Part shown: positions 54,601-64,000 of the stretch, piece by piece | Layout of the letters: every line of letters starts with the position of its first letter | Position numbering within the stretch: the first letter of the stretch is position 1 | Source: Oegoconia quadripuncta | Taxonomy: Eukaryota; Arthropoda; Insecta; Lepidoptera; Autostichidae | Assembly: GCA_949316235.1 (NCBI GenBank) | Contig: OX438749.1 | Span: 17,438,414 to 17,502,413 of the forward strand | Direction: 5' to 3' | DNA length: 64,000 bases | Notes under the pieces: model-generated | Seen by the model: only the letters and a program-made list of their open reading frames with translations | What the model was told of the DNA's origin: nothing | The model's database searches: none | Translations under genes and position numbers: made by a program

Positions 54601-55596
54601 AGACTTCATACAAAATATATTTAAGACCGAATCAACATTCCCCTTTTACCCTATAGGTTATGCCTGTACTAGGAGATACAGAACCTGATAAAACAAAAAT
54701 TATGTAAAAAGGGATATTACAAAATTTCAGACTACCTTAAGGCTGCGCCGAGCGAAAGACGCGCGCGCTGTTTAGGTATTTCGCTTGATGCGAATGTGCG
54801 TATGGCAGACCGAACACCGTCCGAGCGTAAACATATGTAACTCACATTTTCTTTATTGGGGGTTGTATTGGATTTCTTCTCGCAATAATTTTCAGGGCTA
54901 TTTAGTATCAATTATTTTTACTTTGTCTACTCCTTTTTAATATTGACCAAATGTGCTAAAATCTAAACAAAATCCTTGTTAAATTTAATTTTTATTGATC
55001 TTTTAGGAAAGTTTATCAATAATGTAAAACTATTGGTGATGTTGCAAAATCTACAGATTATAAAACGCAAAAGTTCAATTCAATTCAATTTATTAATGTG
55101 AAACACAGGTATAAAAGATGTTAGTAAATATTATGGTATAAGTAACACTGTGATCTACTCCATTTTGATGATTGTGATCCATTTTGGCATACAAAAAAAA
55201 TGGTTAGTTATTTATCTAAGGTAGGTACATAGGCTTATCTAAGATGGTAGGTTTTTTTTGCAAAAAAAAAAAAACAAATATATTACAGTAGATACCCATT
55301 AGCTTAGTTTCGAAAATTAATATTATAATTCCATGTCAATTATTAAGGACAATGTTAAAATTGTAAAATACGATTGAAATTGGTAAATAAAAATGTCAAA
55401 TTGAAATGAAATTAGATTAAAATTACATAGTCATGGAATATTTAACATGAATTATATTCAGTCATTTATACATTATTCAACATATAGAGTCAATAATAAT
55501 ATAACAAGTCAAACAGTAACTCAATGCAAATTAACAACTGCAAATTTAAATTAGGTGCTGTTTTCCCGCTCAGAAACAATCAAGCAGATTTGTCAT

Positions 55597-57103
55597 TCAA
55601 GAAATCTTTAATGGAATAATGTGTTCTATTAAATATTTAAACAACGAACTCTTGAATGTACTTAGATCATGAAATTCTCGAATGAATTTAGGTATCTTAT
55701 TGTATATTATTGGTGCCATTGCAAAGATGCTATTTCTAAAAAGTGTAGTTTTACAGGATACTAAACGTAACTGATCACGTCGCCGTGCTCGTTTAACATG
55801 TTCAAAATGCTCAGGATTAGACCGAACAAAAATTGCAGTCTTGTAAATATAAATAGAAGGAACCGTGAGTAAATTCAGCTGCTTATAGAAGGGTTTGCAA
55901 GAATCTGTGCGTCGCAAATTACAAATAACTCTTATACATCGCTTCTGGGCTATAAACACTTGTTCATTGTCTGTGGCATTCCCCCAGAAAATTATACTAT
56001 ATCTCAGAGTAGAAGCTACGTAGCCATGATAGGCCGTAAGTACAGCTCCGCGGTTAACAGTTTTGCTTAAGATATGTAATGCATATGAGAACTTTGTTAC
56101 TTTTTTGCATACTTCATTTATTTGTGTCGTCCATTCCATGTTACTGTCAATATTAATACCCAAGAATTGAGTTACTGATGCTTCATCCACCCTTTTACTA
56201 TTATATTGTACATTTGTTGTCATATTTAAATGGTTTCTTTGTTTAAAGTTCATTATTTTCGTTTTGTCTAGGTTAATCTTAAGGTTATTACATTCCAACC
56301 AGTCAATGATAGATGAAAGACTGCTGTTGATATCCTCTTCATCCTCATATACCACAGTGCTATCATCGGCAAATAACACCATAGGATTATTTGTAGATTT
56401 CGGAATGTCATTTATATATATTAGAAAAAGGAGTGGGCCTAATACACTGGCCTTGAGGTACACCGTAGTGCACATGTCTAGTTCCAGATGTATAGGATTG
56501 TATGTATGTATACAACCAAGTGTTGAGTTATGACTTGAAATTTCTTGTAGTTGTTGATAAATGTAAGTAAAATTTATAAGTCTGTTTCCGTTTATTGTAA
56601 TTTCTTCTTGCTTTTCATTTTCAATATCTATATTTAATTCAAAATCAGACGTTTCTTGCGGAGATTCCTAAAAAAAACAGCATTACTAGTAGTTGTCCAA
56701 AATAAGTTATTCAGTCAATTATGAAAACTCTTATCAAATGTCCAATTGAATTAAGTGCGTTCCTTGTGTACGGTGAATGTATCTATGTAACATAACAAAG
56801 AACTTACACTATGGCGACTTTGTCGAAAAAAAATTCACTCCCCAATCCCCAAACAAATCGGCAATCAGCTGATCGAAATTAGGATGGGAAATAAATTTTT
56901 TGTTATTTTTTTTCAACCATGTCGCCACAGTGAAAGTCGTTTGTTATGTTACATACCTACATTCACCGTACAAATTGGACCTTATATTTGCTACAATTAC
57001 AAGAACTGACCTGTTCATTATCAATTTGCGTTGTAGTTTTATTATTTTTCTTGAATCTCGCCTTGCTTATTAATTTATAATATCTTTTTTTACGGTTTCC
57101 CAT
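55597..57103 (-). CDS. Chimeric transposase-like N-terminus / reverse transcriptase C-terminus, copy 2
   Basis: The model is a join of 57011..57103 and 55597..56667, 387 residues, same structure as copy 1. The donor (CAG|GTCAGT), the acceptor (TTTTTTTAG|GAA) and the phase are unchanged. Exon 2 differs from copy 1 by T to A and K to N in the basic stretch. Exon 3 differs at a few residues only (I to M before CTTVYLK, F to L in the NSSxSSII segment). The extra C after GVPQG that joins the frames is present. FADD is kept, motif A is absent. Cell role is unknown: the basic N-terminus could bind DNA, and the reverse-transcriptase half cannot polymerise as it stands. It may simply be a dead passenger that has kept its frame because the copies are young. 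Confidence 0.65.
56771..56968. mobile_element. TIR element inside intron 2, copy 2
   Basis: Same ends and TA flanks as 25758..25956, one base shorter because of an A-run. It moved together with the host element. Confidence 0.75.
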
Positions 57104-57628
57104 TTTACTGAAACAAATAATAGTTTATTACTGTAATGAATGACGCCATTGCAGTTTTCTTAACTTAGCTCATCTTGTCGAACTCCACCCAACTAGACCA
57201 ATATATTGTCAATCCGAAATTTTATTTCGAAAAAATAATGAATGATTAAATAAGTGAAAGAATACTCTTTATTGCACAAGAAATGAAACAACAGTAATAT
57301 AGGTACTACAGTTATGATAAACTACATTGTACAACTTCGGTGACCTCTTCCGGACAACCGGTGGTTAAAAGAAAATTAAAATTAAAAAAAAAAAAGAGAG
57401 GTTATTAGAAAGGACAGCTTTACAAAAAATATATGATAATAACATGACAGACAAAACCAGAATAAAGTTGCTACGCAACTGACCAATGTTTAATGAAAGT
57501 ACAGAACAATAACCTAAATGTAATATGTACATACATCACATATACTTAACTAATGTAACGTCTCTTGGTATTTTTTGTATGCAAGAAAAAGTTAGCAGTC
57601 TATTTAAAACTCCGAAAAATATACTTAC

Positions 57629-57729
57629 ACCGTTTTCGGCCGTCGCCGGTACACGAAATGACGCGATCGGTGTGTATAGTGGTGCTCAACAAAGTGACGT
57701 GCGCTCGCTCTGAACACTTGTGGGCGACT
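57629..57729 (-). other. Predicted 5'UTR exon of the chimeric gene, copy 2
   Basis: The exon starts at the initiator A (57729) and ends before GTAAGTAT (57628 downward). Intron 1 ends at TTTGTTTCAG just before 57107. Sequence is the same as in copy 1. Confidence 0.55.
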
Positions 57730-57760
57730 GAATCACAGCGATGCGCGACATTATTTTATA
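57727..57760 (-). promoter_or_regulatory. TATA box and initiator of the chimeric gene, copy 2
   Basis: TATAAAA begins at 57760 and the TCAGT initiator A is at 57729, 31 bp downstream, as in copy 1. The upstream region is within the transposed unit, so each insertion carries its own promoter. Confidence 0.65.
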
Positions 57761-58224
57761 TCGCCGCGCGGCCGCCATAGTAAAAATGTATGGCGGATTT
57801 GAAGCGCATTTTGATAAATTCATATCTTAATTGCCTAATACAATTTTTTATATTGGAGACGGTAAATTTGTAGTATAAACACTCCTGTTTCGGTTGAACT
57901 AAAAATAAGCGTAGATTTCTAATGTTATAAACTAAAAAAATACTTAACGCCACCATACGTTTTTTGCATTTTTGTCTAACTTTCCGTAATTTTGTAGAGT
58001 AATGTATAAATAATTTTAAAATTTTTCCACGGAGTAAATATTAAGACATTCTTCGTCATGGTAAAAGTATTTTTTTTAAATGTGTATATCAAGTATTGTT
58101 GAATTTATCAACTTAACAGTAACTGCTGTTTTAGCACATTTCTCTCGGCGCAGGCTTAATGAAAGTAATCCATGGGATTAAGCGGCTCGTCTACACGATA
58201 TATAAAAATTGTTGTAACCTTTCT

Positions 58225-58405
58225 TACTTGTAAATGATTGATTGAAAAGAGACAAACCCTCTGAGTTTCTCGCTAGCTCTTCTCAGTAGTGGTCGCGTTC
58301 CGAGCTAGTGGTAGTTTAAAAAACAAATGACGTTCATAAGTGCATATTGTATAGCCTACATGAATAAATGATTTTCATTTCGATTTTCATTTCATTTCAT
58401 TTCAG
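58225..58405 (+). mobile_element. Non-LTR 3' end with TTTCA tail
   Basis: aagagacaaaccctctgagt, ttctcgctagctcttctcag and ggtcgcgttccgagctagtg lead to catgaataaatgattttcat and TTTCA units (58377..58404). It is a 5'-truncated retrotransposon end, 70 bp beyond the 3.4-kb element. No coding part. Confidence 0.75.
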
Positions 58406-58635
58406 ATGTCTGTGTAGAACCCTCAGATCTGGGAAAATACGGAAACTTATATTAATACTAATACCGGTATCGAGATCAGCAGATATAAATTTACTGATGC
58501 TTTATTTTATCTAATTTAAATCGTCATAAGTAATAATACCCGCTATCAAAAGTATTTTAAATGAAATTGTGTTTCTTTCATTATTTATTTACACCCTCAA
58601 CGAAATCCCGGATCCGATCTAGTAGTAACATTTGT

Positions 58636-58702
58636 CACCGAAACCAATAATTGCCGGTTCGAATTGCAGATAGGGTTTAAGTTTGTGTGATGAATACGAG
58701 TA
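58636..58702 (+). repeat. SINE family C, central fragment
   Basis: accgaaaccaataattgccg, gttcgaattgcagatagggt and ttgtgtgatgaatacgagta are the B-box region and beginning of the body of family C. Both ends are missing. Confidence 0.65.
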
Positions 58703-59271
58703 GCTACTTACTAAACACTCATGATTCTCGCATATTACATTTATATCTCATTCAAAGTCATGATCTGCGACAAGCACCATTCTATTTATCTAATTTCAAT
58801 GGTCATGACGTTTACCGCCAACGACCAATTGTCAAATTCGATGAATGGCATTGCACATGGCAATGTAGGGCATTAAACTTAAGAAAGTCACCCATAGTTG
58901 ATGACAGCCATTGTTTATCTTTATTCTTTATTGCACAAGAAATACAAACAGATTACAATTAGAAAAACTTAAAATATTGTCGATTGTCTGCTTAACTAAT
59001 GAACCATAAAAGAAAATCAACAGGGCATGTAGACTAAGCGATAGATTTTAGTTAATTTCTTGGACTTAATCGTTGCGCGTTGAAAATCTCCTCTGCTGAA
59101 AATGATCCTCAAAGAGCTAAATAGTCACGAACTAATAGTTATCGTGTATCCTAACAGCTAAGTGCCCGTGGTCACCTCGCTTTCTAAATTAAAATCTATT
59201 TTAAACTATCCCACAACAGTACACCTCACCACGCGCAAGTGAGATATCTGCCCAGGCGTCTCTATTAACTA

Positions 59272-59470
59272 TAATCACGTGATCGCAAGAGCGGCGGCGC
59301 GGGCGTATGTTCCCCAACACTCACTGCGATGGATCGCAGCGGCATGATAAACGACCGGCGAGGGGTAATTGTTGTGACGTAGAGGCACAAGTACATGTAG
59401 TGTGTTAAGTCATTTTCTGATGACTTTAATGCATTTTGAAAATAGTTGTAAATTATAATATGCTTAGTAA
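59272..59470. other. GC-rich module, first of a diverged pair
   Basis: gcggcggcgcgggcg, cactcactgcg, gataaacgac, aggggtaattgttgtgacgt and cattttctgatg occur in this order, and again in 59835..60030. A cacgtg E-box is at about 59277. No open frame is kept in both units. Confidence 0.5.
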
Positions 59471-59834
59471 TATTGATGGAATAGAATATCTAATGTATAT
59501 TTGACATTTTTATGACTACTACCACCACCAATCGTATAGAATACACTGCGGAATATCGTTTATTCGCTCCTTAATCGCCACGGTTGGGTGGTTTTTGGGA
59601 ACTGAACGAATGACTAATGCAATTAAGATTTAAAGGCTTGTCCATGTCCCTAAATCAATATTTTATTGACATTCAAGATTATGTAAGGACGTATACACGT
59701 ACATATAATGCATATTTTAAGCATGTTTAAAGCAAATTATAGAACAGAAGAGATATAACAAATTCGTATGTAATCGTTTAAAAATGCGATTATGATTTTC
59801 CATCAACGACCTACACTGAATCTATCAAATGTTT

Positions 59835-60030
59835 GATGTCAAAGTAGGCGGCGCGAGCGCATCTCTAGCACTCACTCGTGATAAACGAGCAGCAAGGGGT
59901 AATTTTGTTGTAACATAGCGTAAAGTGTTACTACATCTACATAGATGCTTGTTAGGTAATTTTCTGATGTCTTGATGTGTCTTTAATAACCTAAGAAGGG
60001 TAATAAGTAGAGCTGATAGAATAGGCAATG
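59835..60030. other. GC-rich module, second of a diverged pair
   Basis: ggcggcgcgagcg, cactcactcg, gataaacgag, aggggtaattttgttgtaac and aattttctgatg match the first module in order and spacing, at perhaps 60-65% by eye. The copies are about 560 bp apart in the same orientation. Function unknown; an old duplicated regulatory element or an eroded repeat are both possible. Confidence 0.5.
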
Positions 60031-60369
60031 GAAGCTTAGGATTCTGGTGTTACCAATTTGGAAAATCAGCGTTAAGTGTTCCTTACCAAATGACTCAACG
60101 GAACAACATGGTGATTACCATGTTGTCTGTCGATCTCTTCATCAGTGATTTTAGAATTGTTTGGTGTAAACAATTGAATTTTTTGTAAGAATAATAGAAT
60201 TTTGAAATATAAGTTCGTTTTGTTACGAAGCTTATTGCACCATTTCAAAAATATTCATCATTATCGCACTTTATTGGATACCTTTGGAAGCAATAATTCA
60301 TGGGTTGAAGTTTCAACAGAATAAGATGCTCCGGTCCCGTAGAATTACGCGACCTTGTTTTTGCTACCC

Positions 60370-60403
60370 AATAGTTTCCCAGATCTATATCTGGGAAACT
60401 ATT
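60370..60403. other. Perfect 15-bp hairpin
   Basis: AATAGTTTCCCAGAT (60370..60384) and its exact inverse (60389..60403) are separated by CTAT. No poly(U) or coding context is present; the origin is probably a small template-switch or mutation-by-hairpin event. Confidence 0.8.
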
Positions 60404-60844
60404 AGAGCACCAATTTTGATTTTTGGGCACTAATGAGAATAAATTGAATACTTTTAAGCTAGATTTGAGGACCGTCACACCATTCGTATGGCATCGACTG
60501 TAATATTGGTGATCCTGCAAAAAAAGGCGAGACGTTTGAAACGGTTTTTCTCCGCTAGTACGCAAGACTCCAATTCCGATTCATTACATTTTATTACGAC
60601 ACTCGAAGAGACGGCTTGTAACTATTCTACTTTGATTGCGCTTCACACAGCCATCAAAACATCTTAAAACTGACATAGGGATTTTTATATCAAAAAAGAA
60701 ATATCTAACCGCATATTCGCACTAAGTGCGACTCTGCAATAATAATGCGAACAGCCAAGACTTGGAACTCTCATCCGGCGTCAATCTATGCTATACATTT
60801 ATTATGATAACATTTATGAATACTTGTCTATAATGATTTCTTTA

Positions 60845-61045
60845 ATTAGTAGTATCGTGCACCCTACCTGTTTTTCGATCTATAAATTTCCTATAATGGT
60901 GGTGAATAAATACCTTTTATTTATTTATTTATTTATAGCTGTAGGTTGTCCGGAAAGAGATTTTAGTGATAAAATCGCCTAATTGTGTTCTATTGTTATT
61001 ATCAAAAATTATTGTAAATTATTTTGTACAATAAAAAGTGTTGCA
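60845..61045 (+). repeat. Non-LTR 3' end, stem type, decayed
   Basis: aggttgtccggaaagagatt, ttagtgataaaatcgcctaa and gtacaataaaaagtgttgca follow the pattern of 45395..45565, with atttatttatttattt inserted upstream (60918..60938). Confidence 0.6.
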
Positions 61046-61059
61046 TAGGTATTGTATCT

Positions 61060-61205
61060 ATTGTCTTCCCTGAATCCTATGGGATCTTCAAGATCAGGAT
61101 GAATAGCATCAACTAAGATCTCGTGCTTCATCTTCGACAACATCGTCACTTTTCATCAGGTGAGAATGTGGTCAAACGCGAATCCAATCATTCATTAAAA
61201 AAACG
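61060..61205 (+). repeat. Dispersed repeat family G
   Basis: aagatctcgtgcttcatctt, cgacaacatcgtcacttttc, atcaggtgagaatgtggtca and aacgcgaatccaatcattca followed by an a-run match 37085..37200. Confidence 0.6.
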
Positions 61206-61910
61206 AATTCAACGAATTTCTTCGATACTGAGGTCTCGACTTAATTGCATATAATTGAATTAGCCTTGTACTACCAACTACATCCTGTGGCAGTACAATA
61301 AGATTTCGAAATTCTCAAAAAACTTTCATATAATAAATAACGTAGCATTCTACCTGTCAACATAATTGAGATATGACCACTTATTTCTTTCCTACACTCG
61401 GTCCAACAAAACAGCTAAAAGTCAACTCCTCTTCAAGAAGGAATGCAGTATACTCCGCTATGTACAATGTAGCAAATTGTTTCCACACGACACGTCTGTA
61501 ACACCCATGGCCGTTTATCACTGATTGAGACATCGCCAAAGCAATTTCACCTGCTTTACGCACTTCGCCAGGGACAGCTTATGACTTAGGCCTCGCAATA
61601 GACTGACGGTTATTCGATCAGCAATACAATATTCAATGACTTGGCTGTTGCATCAAAATCTCGCTTATATGTCGACGATAACTACAGAGCACCGAGTAAT
61701 AGCGAAGCGTAAACATCTTCGATGTATAAATTCGCATCTACCAATAAGTATCGGTGATATTCGGTCGCCAAGTGATGGAATTCTCAAATAGCTTTCTCGA
61801 CCTTATTAAACTAATAAACTCTTTGTTGGAGTTAACTGTATAAGTTTTTATTATTCTATAGAAAGAAGCAGTTTAGGGTAGTTTTTAAATCATTTCCATA
61901 TATCTTTGAT
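61206..61910. other. Non-coding stretch without recognised repeats
   Basis: No gene or shared repeat is seen. A 60-residue minus frame at 61381..61563 has no recognised domain. Confidence 0.4.
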
Positions 61911-62105
61911 GACCGATTGGTGTAGTAAATAGTGACCCTGTCAGCGAAACCAACGGATGCGGGTTCGAATTCCACGACGGGTAAATGTTTGTGTGATGAA
62001 TACGAACATTTATAAATATTTATGTACCATCCGTTATCTAGTATCCATGGTACAAAATTTGCTTAGTTTGTAGATGGTTGGTGTAAGTCTCTAAAATATT
62101 TATTA
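61911..62105 (+). repeat. SINE family C, full length
   Basis: gaccgattggtgtagtaaat, atgcgggttcgaattccacg, acgggtaaatgtttgtgtga and the 3' end gcttagtttgtagatggttg gtgtaag are present, ending in atatttatta. Both polymerase III boxes are recognisable. Confidence 0.85.
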
Positions 62106-62596
62106 TATATTTTCTCTAGTCTCTAAATATTATAAAACAAAGTCACTATGCGGGTCTGTCAGTTTGTGCGCTTAGTTGTTCTACTATACGCAACGGATTT
62201 TGATACTGTTTTCAGTTTACGTTTAGAGACTTTCTTCCCGTTTATAATGTATAATAAATTTATATCTAAAAACTGAAGCGGGTCGCTAGTATATTATAGA
62301 CCGGAAAATACCCAATTAATACGAAATACATCCCTGTGCTCGCCCAATTTATGCAACATAGGTACACCTTTTAATCTCAATTAGGTTAATGATACATCTC
62401 TTCATCTCATACTGTGTCTTCGATTTTGAAGTAGAATAAAAAATAGTGGGGATATTATCACAACACTTGATGAGTCAACAGATAATACTCGTATAAGTAG
62501 GTAATATTGTAAGTTAAATGCCTTTTATGAAGTATTCTGTGTTCTGCCATAATACTAAGCAGATTTTTTATAATAACATAATTAAAAAACTAATAT

Positions 62597-62915
62597 TGTT
62601 TTTTTTTATGCATGACGTGTTCGTACTTGACCTCAATTACACCTGATGTTAAGTGAAGATGAGGTTGAAGGTGGAAGCGTACTGACCTGGAAACCCCAAC
62701 ACATTTGGGGGACTGGCTATCTTATCTCTGACAACCGGAACACAACAATGCTTTAACATTGCTGCTTGGCGGCAGATTTAGATAAGATGGTGGTACCTAG
62801 CCTAAAATGCCCTACCACCAACCAAACCGAGTATTTAAACATGTACCCCGCTGGGGATCGAACCCGCGACCTCCGAATCGTAAACCCAATGTTGTTTACA
62901 TTGAGCCACGGAAGC
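62597..62915 (-). repeat. SINE family A, full length
   Basis: Minus strand head gtggctcaatgtaaacaaca and gcgggttcgatccccagcgg, body ggtagggcattttaggct with a short deletion near 62800, 3' end cacgtcatgcataaaaaaaa. Confidence 0.9.
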
Positions 62916-63539
62916 AGTTAGATTAATTATTGGTGTATTTTGATGTGTGTGTACAATAAAGTGTTAAAATAAATAAATAAGCAGAAAACTTTAAAAAAAA
63001 TATTGTGGAGCCCATACACCTGTCTTGTTAAGTAATGAAAATCTAATAAAAAACGATACTAACATCATTTTATATAACATTTGAAAAAAGGAAAAGTCTC
63101 GACCAAATTCATCTTTCTGATCGAAAGGTTAGTTTAGATTAACTAGTGATTATATATATATATTTGTAAAAAATTACAATAAAGTCATTACATGCCATTG
63201 CTTTGAACAATCAATAAGAAACTCATTAGATATTAGATTAGATATTAAAAAAATAACTTCATACAAGCAATTCAAAGAAAAATTATCTCAACACGTATTG
63301 GTGAATTACAATATAATACAGATATTACTGTGAAATATTTCCTAAATTTGGATATTCCTCTTTGTGCAGATAGTGCGAAACAGATACTTAGTGATTTTGT
63401 GTAGTGCGAGTGCGAACGATTTAATTTACCTAATTTTTTTAAGTTACCTACTATTATTTAATTATCCTTTTTCTCATGTAAGTGACTGCTGTCTTTATGA
63501 GAAATAAAGAATCTTTGAACTGAACTCATTAACCACCGA
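62916..63539. other. AT-rich non-coding stretch
   Basis: The last part (about 63225..63520) contains acaatataatacagatatta, gtgcgaaacagatacttagt and gagaaataaagaatctttga, which could be a decayed retrotransposon 3' end, but no second copy is present to test this. Confidence 0.35.
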
Positions 63540-63725
63540 CGAAAATCGACGGGTGCTTATGCGTTTGACGGCGTTGTGTATACGTGTCCGCAGTCTTTGT
63601 CCGGACGTATCTCAGATTACTGAGATACGTCCGGAGATGTTTTCTGGTGTTTGAGCTTTTAACTCAGTTTTTTGATGCATTTCAATGATGCAATAGGCTT
63701 TCGAGAGTTTTCTAAATATAATTTT
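63540..63725 (+). repeat. Dispersed repeat family E with an internal perfect hairpin
   Basis: accgacgaaaatcgacgggt, tgcgtttgacggcgttgtgt and cagtctttgtccggacgtat are family E words (compare 50660..50690). The normal continuation is replaced by an exact inverse of the preceding 16 bases (63600..63615 and 63620..63635, loop ATTA). Confidence 0.55.
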
Positions 63726-63834
63726 AACACGCTTTTATCAGCTTCACTTGTAACTAACAATCAAATATTGAAAGTTAATTTAAACTTACTTTTAATTGTC
63801 GTATCGAAATGAAACTTTGTATGTATATGTAATT

Positions 63835-64000
63835 CTGATGGCAATACTATAATTTGATATCTTGGAGCTGATCTGATGATGGAGCCAGAAGGTGGATGGT
63901 AAAACTCTTCAGTGACTATTAGTAAACCTTTCGAGTTTGTGCTCATATGATTCGTTTTGACGAGTCCAATATATTACACTTGGTGTTGACGACCTGATGA
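63835..64000. repeat. Dispersed repeat family F, cut by the window edge
   Basis: tgatctgatgatggagccag, aaggtggatggtaaaactct, ctcatatgattcgttttgac and gagtccaatatatta match 17340..17620. It runs off the right end of the window. Confidence 0.5.

Larger units (their letters stand above)
54741..58155 (-). mobile_element. 3.4-kb TTAA-type TIR element carrying a chimeric gene, copy 2
   Basis: The ends GGCTGCGCCGAGCGAAA and (inverse) GCCTGCGCCGAGAGAAA are flanked by TTAA at 54737..54740 and 58156..58159, a perfect target duplication. The flanking DNA is unrelated to that of copy 1. This shows transposition of a defined 3415-bp unit. All internal parts of copy 1 are present in the same order: 3' retrotransposon end, reverse-transcriptase exon, intronic TIR element, coding exon, intron 1, 5'UTR exon, TATA promoter. 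The low divergence between copies indicates recent movement. Confidence 0.9.

Noticed and set aside
23727..58155. Segmental or assembly duplication as the cause of the two 3.4-kb copies
   Set aside because: Similarity begins and ends at the inverted ends next to TTAA in copy 2, and the flanks differ completely, which fits transposition. An assembly artefact would not stop at the TIRs.

Overview
The window looks like repeat-dense, AT-rich nuclear DNA of an insect, most likely a moth or butterfly (Lepidoptera). The reasons are the families present: tRNA-headed SINEs, short Helitron-type elements that start near TC-AACTAATATTATAAAT and end in CTAG, retrotransposon 3' ends with the AGAGATCGCT..AGCGAT stem and pentamer/tetramer tails, and many TA-, TTA- and TTAA-flanked terminal-inverted-repeat elements. 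No host protein-coding exon could be supported in 64 kb. The only long open frames belong to mobile elements. The window is probably intergenic or a large intron.

The most notable content is a 3.4-kb element present twice, at 23727..27142 and 54741..58155, both copies nearly identical. Its edges are short inverted repeats (GGCTGCGCCGAG / CTCGGCGCAGGC). Copy 2 is flanked on both sides by TTAA, so it moved as a transposon and is not a segmental duplication. On the minus strand each copy carries what looks like a complete spliced gene: TATA box, TCAGT initiator 31 bp downstream, a 5'UTR exon with a GTAAGT donor, a second exon with the start codon, and a third exon. In exon 3 a transposase-like N-terminus runs in frame into the C-terminal half of a non-LTR reverse transcriptase. 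The predicted product is about 387 residues. Copy 1 sits inside an older TA-flanked element (23354..27218).

Layout: 0-5 kb, SINE and non-LTR fragments. 5.8-7.5 kb, a 0.95-kb palindrome flanked by two small TTA-type MITEs. 8-13 kb, RTE-like reverse transcriptase tails and SINEs. 13-22.5 kb, SINEs, a Helitron and lower-repeat DNA. 22.5-27.2 kb, a minisatellite that appears to come from a Helitron 5' end, then the nested transposon stack. 27.5-30 kb, a decayed non-LTR element with RNase H and zinc-knuckle remnants. 31-33 kb, a CpG-rich and strand-skewed, low-repeat stretch. 34.9-36 kb, a SINE split by a non-LTR reverse transcriptase. 37-47 kb, mixed repeats and Helitrons. 47-50 kb, the least repetitive part. 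50-52.4 kb, nested TIR elements and SINEs. 52.6 kb, a promoter-like CpG-rich patch. 54.7-58.2 kb, the second 3.4-kb element. 59-60 kb, a pair of diverged GC-rich modules. 60-64 kb, more SINEs and retrotransposon ends.

The elements depend on one another. SINEs and MITEs carry no coding capacity and would rely on enzymes of autonomous relatives, none of which is intact here. Several nestings (SINE in non-LTR, non-LTR in SINE, MITE in MITE, retroelement in transposase gene) give a relative order of insertion. Coordinates of decayed repeats are by-eye estimates, good to about 5-20 bp; those of target-site-flanked elements and of the chimeric gene were counted base by base.
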